Shown here: in pieces, positions 1 through 10,637 of the stretch
How the letters are laid out: every line of letters starts with the position of its first letter
Numbering within the stretch: position 1 is the first letter of the stretch
The notes under the pieces: model-generated
What the model was told of the DNA's origin: nothing
Seen by the model: the letters and a program-made list of their open reading frames with translations, nothing else
Databases searched by the model: none
NCBI GenBank assembly: GCA_037045355.1
Contig: JBAOHO010000012.1
Span: 186,001 to 250,000 of the forward strand
Direction: 5' to 3'
From: Candidatus Nanopelagicales bacterium
Lineage (GTDB): Bacteria; Actinomycetota; Actinomycetes; S36-B12; GCA-2699445
DNA length: 64,000 nucleotides
Made by a program: the position numbers and the translations under genes

Positions 1-1
1 T

Positions 2-664
2 GTCCGCCCCCCGAGGGTGCGGCTGCTGCTGCTCGGAGACGAGTTGCTCGATTCCGGAATCCCGGCGGTCGGCCAAGTGCGCGATTCGCTCGGCCCCCAG
101 ATCCCGGGATGGGTGGACCGTCTCGGGGGTGTCGTCACGGGGATCGTCCGCGTGCCGGACACCGTCGTCGATCTCACCAGTGCATTGGCCGCGTGCGACG
201 ACGTCGAGCTCGTCCTGACCACGGGAGGTACCGCTGCCGGGCCCGTGGACTGCCTGCACCAGTCCTTGGCGGCGCTCGACGCGGAACTGGTCGTCGACTC
301 CGTGGCGGTGCGCCCGGGCCACCCCATGCTGCTCGCTCGTCTCGGCGACCTGCCGGTGGTCGGGTTGCCGGGGAATCCGCAGAGCGCGGTCGTCGCCTTG
401 ATGACGTTGGGCGCCCCGCTGTTCGGTGGGATGTTGGGAAAGCCCGAACCCGAGCTCGGACGGGTCCTCCTGACCGAGGAACTCAAGGCACCTGCGCACG
501 AGCATCGGCTTGTGGCCGGCTCACGGTCGGGGACGAGTTTCACGGCAGCCTCACATCTGGGCTCGGCGATGCTGCGGGGCCTGGCCACTGCAGAGGGGTT
601 CGCGGTCCTGCCCCCGGGTGGGGCGGCCATCGGCACCGAGGTGCCGTGGCTGCCCCTGCCCTGA
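2..664 (+). CDS. moeA: Molybdopterin molybdenumtransferase MoeA, 3' part (5' end outside window)
   Basis: Carboxy-terminal part of a MoeA protein, which inserts molybdate into adenylylated molybdopterin in the cytoplasm. The frame is open to the window edge, so the true start lies upstream; the GTG at 17 only follows the in-frame lead V-R-P-P-R. The visible part starts in the MoCF-type domain (LLLLGDELLD), continues through LVLTTGGTAAGPVD, a TTGG substrate loop, and LPGNPQSAVV, and ends with the small beta-barrel domain IV. Family members are about 400 residues, so roughly half is missing. It converges with narK, with two bases between the stop codons. The context fits, because NarG needs the molybdenum bis-MGD cofactor. 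MoeA paralogs cannot be told apart from this half alone. Confidence 0.88.
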   Translation, partial: VRPPRVRLLLLGDELLDSGIPAVGQVRDSLGPQIPGWVDRLGGVVTGIVRVPDTVVDLTSALAACDDVELVLTTGGTAAGPVDCLHQSLAALDAELVVDSVAVRPGHPMLLARLGDLPVVGLPGNPQSAVVALMTLGAPLFGGMLGKPEPELGRVLLTEELKAPAHEHRLVAGSRSGTSFTAASHLGSAMLRGLATAEGFAVLPPGGAAIGTEVPWLPLP

Positions 665-666
665 GA

Positions 667-2050
667 TCAGGACGGCTTCTCCGCGCCCGGTCGTGCGTAG
701 TACCACCAAGTGATCCACGCTCCGATCAGACAGGTCACAACGCCGAGATAGAAGATCAGCTCGGGATGCCCAAGGGCGAACATCAGGCCGAACACGAACG
801 GCCCGAAGGCCGCGATGGCCGCTGTCCATCCGATCACACCGCCCGCCTGCCGACGCTCGAAGATCATGGGCATCTGCTTGAACGTGCTCGCGTTGCCCAC
901 TCCCGCGAAGAAGAAGATCGCGAGCATTCCCCACAGGAACTTGCGGGAACTGGTCGACGCTGATGTCGGCGAGAGCTGGAACGCAGGTGTACAGCGAGCC
1001 GAAGCCGCGATGCCGATCGTCAGCGACCACCGTCATGCCGTCCGCCGCCGACCCGGTCCGCGATCGGGCCGGCGATGCACGCGCGCCGCCGAGCCGATGA
1101 GGGCGCCGCAGGAAGGCGTACGTGACGCGGGTCGATGCCGGCCGTCGCCGAACGCCTTGGTGCCGTAGAGGTTCTTGATCAGCAGCGCGAAGCTGCTGCG
1201 GCGAGGCCGGAGAACGTGCCGAAGGTGATGACGTACAGGCAGGTCATCAGCCAGGTGTGCTTGTTCTTGAAGATGTCGAGCTGCTCGCGGCACGCCGCGG
1301 GCCTGCACCGGCACGCTGCGCAGCAGTGAACCAGGCGAGGACGACCGCGACGATGACGAACGGCACCCAGATGTAGCCGGCGTTCTGGTACCAGACCTCC
1401 TTGTCGACGCCCTTGTCCTTGATTGGTCGAACATCTGCGAGGCACCGAGTACCCGATCATCGCGAAGCCGATGATCCACGGGGTCACGAACTGCACGGCA
1501 CTGACACCGAAGTTGCCGATGCCTGCCTGGACTCCCGAGCGCGGTGCCCTGCTTGGCGCGGGGGAAGAAGTAGCGACGTGCTCGGCATGAAGCCGGAGAA
1601 CGCTCCGCCTCCGATGCCGGCGAGGAATGCCGAGCAGCAGGAGGACTGGCGTAGGGCGTGCTCGGGGTTCGTGCACGGCGAGGGCCCAGCCGATGAGCGG
1701 GATGAGGAAAAGGGCGGTACGTGAGGGCAGACGAGTTTGCGGGTGCCCATGATCGGAGGAAGGAACATCCACACCAGCCGCAGTCGCACCGCCGGCAAGG
1801 CCCGGGCATTGCCGCCGAGCCAGTACAGCTGGGCATGCGGACAGGGTGAACCCGATGGCAGTTCAGGATCGGGGCCAACGGCCGATACGAGGAACCAGCG
1901 TGATGAACCCGAGGGTCAGCGAGAAGGTGGTGACGGACAGGGTCTTCCAGGCCCGACCCGAGTCCCATGTGCGCGGAATCCTCGGGATCCCAACTCGTGG
2001 AGCCAGTCCTTGCCTCTGCGCACCGGCGCAGCTGCTGGTTGAGTGGTCAT
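667..2050 (-). CDS. narK: NarK-family nitrate/nitrite transporter, second copy (many frameshifts as presented)
   Basis: Major facilitator transporter of the NarK family for nitrate uptake or nitrite export across the inner membrane. Start: ATG at 2050 behind GAAGGGA, giving MTTQPAAAPVRRGKDWLHE. NarK segments appear in all three frames: the SGRAWKTLSVTTFSLTLGF start of TM1 near 1950, GNFGVSAVQFVTPWIIGF near 1500, FKNKHTWLMTCLYVITFGTF near 1250, and an intact end at 667-927 (EKPS-stop). Ignoring one T and one A between about 1960 and 2000 restores the family signature H-E-W-D-P-E-D-S-A-H-W-D-S-G. Total length (about 460 codons) is normal. Such exact recovery of motifs argues for inserted bases rather than decay. 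It lies downstream of the other narK on the same strand, possibly coupled to it. Confidence 0.8.
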
Positions 2051-3586
2051 GACCCGGATTCCCTTCTGTGCGGTGGTCGGTGCCGGACTGTCCGGACTCG
2101 ACCCAGAATCGTCGGACGGTGCTGCCGGGCATTCCGGCGTCGGCGTCAGCCCACGCTTCGGCGCTCTCGCCTTCCTTCTCGAACTTGTTCGCCAACTCGG
2201 GGCGTGGCCGATATGCAGCATCGTGCATCGACTGTCCAGTGCATCCACACTGTCCCGATGAGCGTGGTCAGGAAGAGCACGCCGAACGTGGCCTGCGGGG
2301 CGCCCGCTCCAGGCGGAGGCGTAGGCGAACAGTGGGGGTAGGAAGAATCCGCCGAGAGCGCCCAACGAGCCGACGAGACCGCCCACGGCCCCGACATCGT
2401 GCGGGAAGTACTCGGGGATGTGCTTGTAAACGGCGGCCTTACCGATGCCCATGGCGCAGCCGATGATGAACACGAGGACGGTGAACAGCACTACGCCGAC
2501 GGTCCACGGAAGTACCTGCTTGGCCTCGCCGCCGGGCTGCTGCAACACGATGTAGCCGTAGGGCATCATCAGGATTCCGCTGGCCACGAGCATCGTGCCG
2601 AAGGTCGCGTACATGACCTTGCGGGCGCCGATCCGGTCGGAGATGTAGCCGCCCACCGGGCGCAGCAGCGACGCGGGAAAGATGAACAACGCTGTCAGCA
2701 GGCCCGCTTGCGGCAGGGCCAGCCCGTAGACGTCGACGTAGTACTTGGGAAGCCAGGCCGCCAGCGCGACGTAGGCGCCGAACACGATCACGTAGTACAA
2801 GCTGAAGCGCCAGACGCGGACCTCCTTGAGCGGGCGCAGCATCGAACTGATGGAGCGACCCTGGCCGGGCTTGTGGTCGTGGCGGGGGGCGATGAACCAG
2901 GCGGCTGCGGCCATCGACGATCAGGAGGACGACGTACGAGGAAGGGAACGAACCGCCAGCCGCCGGGGATGACCCCGCCGAGTAGCCCGGCCGCCGGGAC
3001 CGCCGCGATCAATGCCGGGCCGATGAACTTGGTGACGGAAGCACCGACGTTGCCGGCGCCGAAGACACCGAGGGCGGTGCCCTGCAGGTGCGCGTGGCCA
3101 CCAGGCGCTGACCCACGAGATGCCCGACGCGAGAAGGAGTTGCCCGCGAACCCCACGAGGAAGGCATAGAAGAGCAGGACGACGTAGGAAGTGGCGTGCG
3201 CAACCAGATACGCCGGGATCGCGGTGAGCAGCAGCATGAGGGTGAAGACGATCCGGCCGCCGTAGCGGTCGGCCAGGATGCCGGCGGGCAGTCGCCAGAT
3301 CGCCCCGTTGAGGACTGCGACGGCGGTGATCCAGGACAAGCTGGACATCGGTGAGGCCGAACTCGGTGCGGATCGGGATGCCCAGGACGCCGAACATGAG
3401 CCACACGGCGAACATCAAGGTGAACGCGACCGTGGAGATCACCAGAACGCGACCGCGGCCCGGAACAGCCACGTCGGACAGGGGAGTGGTGTCCAGACCG
3501 GGGTGAGTGTCGGTACCGGATCCTGGGGTTCCGGGTGTGCCCTCGGTTCCGGGTGTGCCCTCGGTTCCTGGTGTGGTGGTGGTCAT
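2047..3586 (-). CDS. narK: NarK-family nitrate/nitrite transporter, first copy (frameshifted as presented)
   Basis: Second NarK-type MFS transporter. Start ATG at 3586 with GGAAGGAG six bases upstream. A hydrophilic N-terminus carries a GTEGTP repeat, followed by TM1 (VISTVAFTLMFAVWLMFG), then WITAVAVLNGAIWRLPAG and ADRYGG, and in another frame FSLYYVIVFGAYVALAAWLP and GLVGSLGALGGFFLPPLF, ending near TLIGTVWMHWTV. Removing one T near 3345 joins LTDVQL to SWITAV. At least five one-base insertions are needed. The hydrophilic tail seems to continue (PRPELANKFEKEGESAEAW) to the next narK. The stop is not fixed: a TGA in one frame at 2047-2049 would overlap the next ATG (ATGA), and another stop lies at 2146. 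It is divergent from the Fe-S type regulator, with about 90 bases between. Confidence 0.82.
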
Positions 3587-3675
3587 CTCGCGCTCCTTCC
3601 CACCATTTGTTCACACTATACACATAACTCCCGTGTTTATTACCAAATCCCGGTTTTATGTGGTAGAACGGAGGC
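3587..3675. promoter_or_regulatory. AT-rich divergent promoter region between narK and the COG2345 regulator
   Basis: This 89-base spacer is clearly richer in A and T than its surroundings (run from about 3605 to 3660). It must hold the promoters for narK on the minus strand and for the regulator and probably narG on the plus strand. On the minus strand TATAGT is visible inside TTATGTGTATAGTGTGAAC, and TTGGTA lies 20 bases upstream, longer than the ideal spacer. Half-sites resembling TGTGA are present, but no full CRP/FNR palindrome. The role is inferred from position. Confidence 0.5.
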
Positions 3676-4546
3676 ATGGCAACGGCACCCAGCATCGGTC
3701 GAACGCTGGCCCGTCTTGCTGCCCTCAGTCCGCGGCATCCCCAAAGAAGGGGAGCCTGCCTCGGACTCCCGGGCACAGATCCGGCACCTCATCGAGACAG
3801 CCGAGGAACCCGTATCGGTCGAATGGCTGTGCTCTCGGACCGACCTGCATCCCAACACCGTGCGCGGCCACCTCGAGGTGCTCCTGGCTGCGGGACAGAT
3901 TGCTCGTGCCCCTGGCCGTCGTGAGGGCCGCGGGCGCCCGCCGATGTTGTACCGGGCGGTCGGACCGGAATCGCCGATCTACCAGGAGTTGGTGACAGCG
4001 CTGGTCGCCGAACTGGGCGACAGCACCGACCCGGCCCTGATCGACGACGCCGCCGATCGGTGGGCCGAAGTCGTCGACCACTCAGGGACGGCGCAGAGCA
4101 TCGACGAAGCGCTCGAGCAAGCGGCGAAGGCGCTCAACCAACTGGGCTTCTCGGCCCACGTGTCGCCCGTGGGAGACACCATCACACTCGGCAGTTGCCC
4201 CTACGCGGCCCTGATCCGCGACCAGCCGGTGATCTGTGACATCCACACTGCACTGCTTCGGGAGCTGCTCGCCCGCACGGGTCAGCCTGTGACCGTCAAG
4301 GACATGCAGGTCTGGGCCGCCCCGGGCGTTTGCCGCACTCATCTGCACCGGCCCGACCGGCAGCCCGCTCGCGTGATCGACGTTGCAGAATCGGGTGAGA
4401 GAGCTACCCAGGATGACCCAGGGTCGGCCCCCAGCGGTGAGGCAGAAGCCCGGACGCGCCGCAAGAGTGCCGACGACAAGAATGGCAAGGTCAAGAAGAG
4501 CGCCCGAAACGGCAAGCACCCGAGCGGTAAGAACCCGAAACGGTAA
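3676..4546 (+). CDS. COG2345-type winged-helix regulator with Cys motif (possible Fe-S sensor); frameshift near start
   Basis: Predicted transcription regulator of the ArsR/MarR-like COG2345 group, related to SufR. An N-terminal winged helix (IRHLIETAEEPVSVEWLCSR then TDLHPNTVRGHLEVLLAAG, then basic wing APGRREGRGRPP) is followed by the family motif SCPYAALIRDQPVICDIH, with Cys-X12-Cys and a third Cys in PGVC. Such cysteines can bind an Fe-S cluster in SufR-like proteins; that it does so here is inference. ATG at 3676 is preceded by GGAGG at only one base spacing, and the frame must shift +1 by about 3740 to enter the conserved part, so the start is unsure. The last 30 or so residues are unusually rich in Lys and Arg (KVKKSARNGKHPSGKNPKR). 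narG begins 16 bases downstream, so it may be co-transcribed and control the nar genes. Confidence 0.78.
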
Positions 4547-4562
4547 GAAGAGGAACAAACGC

Positions 4563-7500
4563 ATGACCACCACCGATCCCGATATCGCCGGCGACTTCCT
4601 GGTCAAAGCAGGTCGGTTCCTGACTCCTGGCGACATCTCCGGCGACCTGCGCACCGTCACCAGGCACGGGGGCCGCGAGGGAGACGTCTTCTACCGGGAC
4701 CGGTGGAGTCACGACAAGGTTGTGCGCAGTACCCACGGTGTGAACTGCACGGGTTCCTGCTCTTGGAAGGTGTACGTCAAGGACGGCATCATCACGTGGG
4801 AGACCCAGCAGACCGACTACCCCTCGGTGGGTCCGGACAGCCCGGAGTACGAGCCGCGTGGTTGCCCGCGGGGAGCGGCCTTCTCCTGGTACACGTACTC
4901 GCCGACCCGCGTGCGGTTCCCCTACATCCGCGGAGTCCTGCTCGAGTCGTACCGTGCCGCGCAAGGCGCGAGCACCGGGATCCCGTCGATGCCTGGGCGG
5001 CAGTCGTCGATGATCCTCGAGACCCGATCGACCTACCAGCGAGCCCGCGGCAAGGGTGGCCTGGTGCGGGCGTCGTGGGACGAGGTCAACGAGATCATCG
5101 CCGCCGCCCATGTGCACACCATCAAGAAGTACGGACCGGATCGTGTCTTCGGCTTCTCTCCGATCCCGGCTATGTCGATGGCGTCCCATGCGGCGGGCAG
5201 CCGGTTCGTATCGCTGCTCGGCGGCTGCGATGCTCTCCTTCTACGACTGGTACTGCGACCTGCCGGTGGCCTCCCCGCAGGTCTTCGGCGACCAGACCGA
5301 TGTGCCGGAATCCGCTGACTGGTGGAACGCCTCGTACCTGATCATGTGGGGCGCCAACGTTCCCCAGACCCGAACCCCTGACGCGCACTTCATGGCCGAG
5401 GCGCGCTATCGCGGTCAGAAGGTCGTCGTCGTGTCCCCCGACTACGCGGACAACACCAAGTTCGCGGACGAGTGGATGTCCCCGCATCCGGGAACCGACG
5501 GGGCGCTGGGCATGGCGATGGGGCACGTGATCCTCAAGGAGTTCTTCATAGAGCGACAGGTCCCGCGGTTCGTCGACTACGTGAAGAAGTACAGCGATCT
5601 GCCGTTCCTCATCTCATTGCGAGAGAAGGACGGAGCCTGGGTGCCGGACAAGTTCCTCACCGCCGCCGACCTTGGTGACTCGAGCGAGGGCGCGGCTTTC
5701 AAGACCGTGCTGGTCGACTCCGCCACAGGGCGTCCCCATGTGCCCAATGGTTCACTCGGATACCGGTTCTCGGAGTCCGGCAAGGGCAAGTGGAACCTGG
5801 ACCTCGAGGGCATCGACCCCGCCCTTTCCTTCTACGGGGCCACCGGAACGGAGCACGCCGAGGTGCTGTTGCCTCGGTTCGACACCGGGCAGGCGGACGA
5901 CGAGGGCGGTTCGGCGCACTCGCGCGGCGTCCCCGCCGCTCGGGTCGAGACCACTTCGGGGCAACGTCTGGTCACCACCGTCTTCGACCTGATGCTCGCG
6001 CAGTACGGCGTGGGTCGTCCCGACCTCCCGGGAGATTGGCCGACCGGCTACGACGATCCCAGCCCCTATACGCCCGCCTGGCAGGAGGAGATCACCGGAG
6101 TCCCCGCTGCCGCCGCCGAGCGAATCGGTCGCGAGTTCGCACAGAATGCCGAGGACTCGGGCGGTCGCTCGATGATCATCCTTGGCGCGGGCACCAACCA
6201 CTGGTTCCACTCGGACGTCATCTACCGGACCTTCCTGGCACTGATCACGCTGACCGGTTGCCAGGGCGTGAACGGTGGTGGCTGGGCCCACTACGTCGGA
6301 CAGGAGAAGTGCCGCCCCGTGACGGGCTGGGCAAACCTGGCTTTCGGGATGGATTGGCACCGGCCGGCGCGCCAGATGATCGGCACCGCGTTCTGGTACG
6401 TCCAGACCGATCAGTGGCGTTACGACGGCCTCGGCGCCGATATGTTGGCGACACCGCTGGGCGAGGGTCGGTTCGCTGGTCGCAGCATGATCGACACCAT
6501 CGCCCAGTCGGCCCGGTCGGGCTGGATGCCGTCATTCCCCTCGTTGAACCGCAACCCGCTCGATCTGGCCGACGAAGCCAAGGCCGCCGGCATCGAGGCC
6601 CCCGAGTACATCAAGCAGAAACTGCTGAGTGGTGACGTGAAGTTCGCCATCGAAGACCCGGATGCCGAAGAGAACTGGCCCCGCGTACTGACGGTGTGGC
6701 GCGCCAACCTGCTCGGTTCGTCGAGCAAGGGCAACGAGTACTTCCTGAAGCACCTGTTGGGCACCGACAGTTCCGTCCGGGCCGATGAGACCCCGCAGTC
6801 CCAACGGCCGCAGGACGTGACCTGGCGCGAAGAGGCGCCGGTCGGCAAGCTGGATCTGTTGGTCAATCTCGACTTCCGGATGACGAGTACGACCTTGTTC
6901 AGCGACATCGTCCTTCCTGCCGCCACCTGGTATGAGAAGCACGACCTATCGAGCACGGACATGCACCCCTACGTGCATGCATTCACTCCGGCGATCGATC
7001 CGCCGTGGGAGACACAGAGCGACTACGACATCTTCCAGGCACTTGCCCGGCGGGTGTCCGACCTCGCACCCGGGCACCTGGATACGCGCACGGATGTGAT
7101 GACGATCCCGCTGCTGCACGACACCCCGGATGAGCTGGCGGTGCCCGGTGGGGTCGTCACCGACTGGAAGTCAGGCGAAGTGGACCTGATCCCCGGTCGG
7201 ACGGCACCGAAGTTCATCAGTGTCGAGCGTGACTACACCGCCGTCGGCGCCAAGATGGGGGCGCTGGGACCGCTGCTCGAGTCGCTCGGGACCGTCACCA
7301 AAGGCGTCGCGGTGGACACGACTCCTGAGGTCGCGACGATCGCGCAGACGAACGGTGTGATCCCGGACGGTCCGGCCGCCGGCCGGCCGGCGCTGGTGAC
7401 CGCCCAGCAGGCCTGCGAAGCGATCCTGGCCCTGTCAGGGACCACCAACGGACGGGTCGCGGTCGAGGGATTCCGCAACCTCGAGGCCCGCACCGGGCAG

Positions 7501-8258
7501 GAGTTGGCCGACCTGGCGTTGGACAACGAGGGCAAGCGCATCACTTTCCCGGACACCCAAGCTCGCCCGGTCCCCGTGATCACCAGCCCGGAGTGGTCCG
7601 GCAGCGAGCATGGCGGCCGCCGCTACACGGCGTTCACCATCAATGTCGAGCGACTCAAGCCGTGGCACACACTGACCGGGCGCCAGCATCTGTTCCTCGA
7701 CCACGACTGGATGAGCGAGATCGGTGAGAACCTGCCGACCTTCCGACCGCCGCTGAACATGCACCGAATCTTCGGTGACCAGGCCAGCGGGGCAGAGAAG
7801 GAGGTGACCGTACGGTACCTGACCCCACACTCGAAGTGGTCCATCCATTCGGAGTACCAGGACAACCTCTTCATGCTGTCGCTGTCGCGCGGTGGTCCGA
7901 CGATCTGGATGAGCCCGCAGGACGCGGACACGAGTCGGGGTCAAGGACAACGACTGGATCGAGGCCTACAACCGCAACGGGGTCGTTGTTGCCCGCGCGA
8001 TCGTGTCCCATCGGATGCCCGCCGGCACCGTGTACATGTACCACGCCAAGGACCGCGTGGTGGATGTGCCGATCGCCGAGACTATCGGGTCGGCGCGGCG
8101 GAATCCACAACTCGCTCACCCGTCTGATGATCAAGCCGACCCATGTGGTCGGCGGTTACGCCCAGCTGTCGTTCTTCATGAACTACCTGGGCCCGACCGG
8201 CAACCAACGCGACGAGGTCACGGTCATCCGTCGTCGCTCGCAGGAGGTGCAGTACTGA
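4563..8258 (+). CDS. narG: Respiratory nitrate reductase alpha subunit NarG (three +1 frameshifts as presented)
   Basis: Catalytic subunit of membrane-bound nitrate reductase: reduces nitrate to nitrite at a Mo-bis-MGD centre on the cytoplasmic side. ATG 4563 follows AGAGGA. Residues 58-66 show THGVNCTGSC and residue 101 another Cys (RGCPRGAAFSW), the His-Cys3 ligand set of cluster FS0. YDWYCDLP carries the Asp ligand region for Mo. About 1230 codons, the normal length. Three +1 shifts interrupt it: near 5227 (ignoring one T gives LLGGAMLSFYDWYC), near 7933 (before VKDNDWIEAYNRNG) and near 8096 (restores SRGGIHNSLTR). The 68 bp before narH contain no gene. First gene of narGHJI-ywiC. Confidence 0.93.
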
Positions 8259-8331
8259 TGCGAGGTAATGGGCGACGGGGCGAAGCCGCGACGAGGACTG
8301 CTGAGATCGACGTGAGGGAGGTGGGTTTCTG

Positions 8332-10008
8332 ATGCGAGTCATGGCTCAAATGGGCATGGTGATGAATCTCGACAAGTGCATCGGGTGCCATACGTGTTCA
8401 GTGACCTGCAAGCAGGCGTGGACGAACCGCGCGGGCGTCGAGTACGTGTGGTTCAACAACGTCGAGACCCGGCCAGGTCAGGGTTACCCACGCACGTATC
8501 AGGATCAGGAGAAGTGGAAGGGTGGCTGGGTGCGCACGAAGCGTGGTCGGCTGAAGCTTGCGTTCCGGAAGCCGCTGGCACCGGCTCACCCAGATCTTCA
8601 GCAACCCCAAGCTGCCGGAGATCGAGGAGTACTACGAGCCGTGGACCTACGACTACGACACCTTGATCACCGCTCCGCTGGGCGATCAGACGCCCGGTCG
8701 CGCAGCCGAAGTCACTTATCAGCGGCGAGCCCGATGAAGATCTCCTGGTCGGCGAACTGGGACGACGACCTCGGTGGTGGCCCCGAACTGGCTCCGCAGG
8801 ATCCCGATCCTGCGCAAGATCAAGGACGAGGTCGGCGACCGCGTCAAGCTCGAGTTCGAGCAGGCGTTCATGTTCTACCTGCCGCGCATCTGCGAGCACT
8901 GCCTCAACCCCGCCTGTGTGGCGGCCTGCCCCTCGGGTGCCATGTACAAGCGCAGCGAGGACGGCATCGTCCTGGTCGATCAGGATGCCTGTCGCGGCTG
9001 GCGCATGTGTGTGCACCGGTTGTCCTTACAAGAAGGTCTACTTCAACCACCGCACCGGCAAGGCCGAGAAGTGCACGTTGTGCTACCCCCGCATCGAGGT
9101 GGGCTTGCCGACGGTGTGCTCCGAGACCTGCGTGGGGCGCCTTCGCTACCTGGGGCTGTTCCTCTACGACGCCGACCGGGTCACCGAGGCAGCGGCCACC
9201 GAGAACGAGCAGGATCTCTACGAAGCCCAACTCGACCTGATCCTCGACCCTGAGGACCCGCAGGTGCAGATGGCGGCCCGCCGTGACGGTATTCCGGAGG
9301 ATTGGCTGGACCGCCGCCCGCAAGTCGCCGGTCTACGCGCTGGCCAAGAAGTACCGGGTCGCGCTGCCGCTGCATCCGGAGTACCGCACCATGCCGATGG
9401 TCTGGTACATCCCGCCGCTGTCGCCAGTCGTCGACGCCTTGCGCGATACCGGCAACGACGCCGAAGATGTCGGCAACTTGTTCGGAGCCATCCAGTCGCT
9501 GCGGATCCCCATCGAATACCTGGCGGAGCTCTTCACGGCCGGCGACGTCACACCAGTGTCACGGTCACTGCATATTCTCGCGGCCATGCGCGCGTTCATG
9601 CGTGACGACAACTTGGGTAATCCGTTGGACCCCTCCATCCCGGCTGCCGTCGGGATGGACGAGGACACCATGTTCGGCCTGTACCGACTGCTCGCGATCG
9701 CCAAGTACGAGGACCGCTACGTCATTCCCGAGGCCCATGCCGAAGTGGGGCGCGAACTCGAGGAGTTGGGTTGTTCCCTGGACTTCGAAGAAGGCCCAGG
9801 CCAGTACGGCTCCGCGGCGTTCGGCGAAGCATCGGGTCGGCCGGTTCCCGTGGCCGTCGAGACATTCCATGCCCTCAAACAGCGAGCGACGACCGAGATG
9901 TCGGCCGATGTGTCCGACGAGTCGGCCAAGGTCAACCTGCTCAACTGGGATGGTCGTGGAGTGCCCCTGGGCATGCCCGCCGTCCCGCCGCGGAAGGAGC
10001 CCTCATGA
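8332..10008 (+). CDS. narH: Respiratory nitrate reductase beta subunit NarH (several +1 frameshifts as presented)
   Basis: Electron-transfer subunit carrying four Fe-S clusters between NarI and NarG. ATG 8332 lies ten bases after GGAGG; a second ATG at 8341 is possible. The first cluster motif is LDKCIGCHTCSVTCKQAW; further motifs are CEHCLNPACVAACPSGA, CRGWRMCVTGCPYKK (once one C near 9013 is ignored) and CTLCYPRIEVGLPTVCSETC. The C-terminal half from 9310 on (ARKSPVYALAKKYRVALPLH to PPRKEPS) is uninterrupted. Six or so +1 shifts occur, at about 8581, 8695, 8730, 8790, 9013 and 9310. Assembled length is about 555 residues, slightly above the usual 490-520. The stop overlaps narJ by ATGA. Confidence 0.92.
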
Positions 10009-10637
10009 CCGAGCGCAGTACGGCGGTTGCTCGGTTGGCCGCCTCGTGGTTGCTCAGTTACCCGGACAGTGAGTTACTGGGGCGGCTGGACGAGATCCAT
10101 GCCGCCGTGGAGTCGCTGCCGGAGCAGACGCGCGAGCCCTTGCTGGCCTTCCTGGACCATGTTGCCGACACTCCGCTGATGCAGTTGCAGCAGCACTACG
10201 TCGCTGTCTTCGACATGCGCCGCCGGGCCTGCCTCTACCTGACGTACTGGACCGACGGAGAGACCCGGAACCGTGGCCAGGCACTGGTGCGGTTCAAGAC
10301 GGCCTACCGCGAGTCCGGTTTCGAGATGGGGGATGACGAGCTTCCCGATCACCTCGCAGTCGTGCTCGAGTTCGCAGCTGTCGGGGATCCGTTGACCGGT
10401 GACGCCTTTCTGGCCGAGCACCGCGGCCCCATCGGTCTGTTGCGCGACGCGCTGGCCAAGATGGACTCCGCTTATGTGCACGTCCTCGACGCGGTCCTGG
10501 CCACGTTGCCGGAACTGACCGACGACATCGTGGCGCGGATGGCACAACTGGCCGCCAGCGGTCCACCCGTCGAACAGGTCGGCCTCGAACCGTTCCCCAC
10601 CGCACCCAGCCTCATCGAGATCGGAGCACGCCGATGA
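10005..10637 (+). CDS. narJ: Nitrate reductase assembly chaperone NarJ (delta subunit)
   Basis: Cytoplasmic chaperone that binds apo-NarG and guides molybdenum cofactor insertion and docking to NarI. Uninterrupted 210-residue protein, usual for the family. ATG 10005 overlaps the narH stop by four bases and has GGAAGGAG in front. Family features visible: an N-terminal ASWLLSYPDSELLGRL segment, YVAVFDMRRRACLYLTYW in the centre and GQALVRFKTAYRESGFE. It is the first gene of the operon with no frameshift. Order and overlaps (narH-narJ-narI, each ATGA) show tight translational coupling. Confidence 0.95.
   Translation: MTERSTAVARLAASWLLSYPDSELLGRLDEIHAAVESLPEQTREPLLAFLDHVADTPLMQLQQHYVAVFDMRRRACLYLTYWTDGETRNRGQALVRFKTAYRESGFEMGDDELPDHLAVVLEFAAVGDPLTGDAFLAEHRGPIGLLRDALAKMDSAYVHVLDAVLATLPELTDDIVARMAQLAASGPPVEQVGLEPFPTAPSLIEIGARR

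Noticed and set aside
5220..9310. Programmed +1 ribosomal frameshifting in narG and narH
   Set aside because: The sites share no slippery codon or stop at the shift point, and there are too many in one operon.
667..10008. nar cluster as a decayed pseudogene island
   Set aside because: Amino-acid motifs are exact on both sides of every shift, only +1 changes occur, and narJ and narI are intact.
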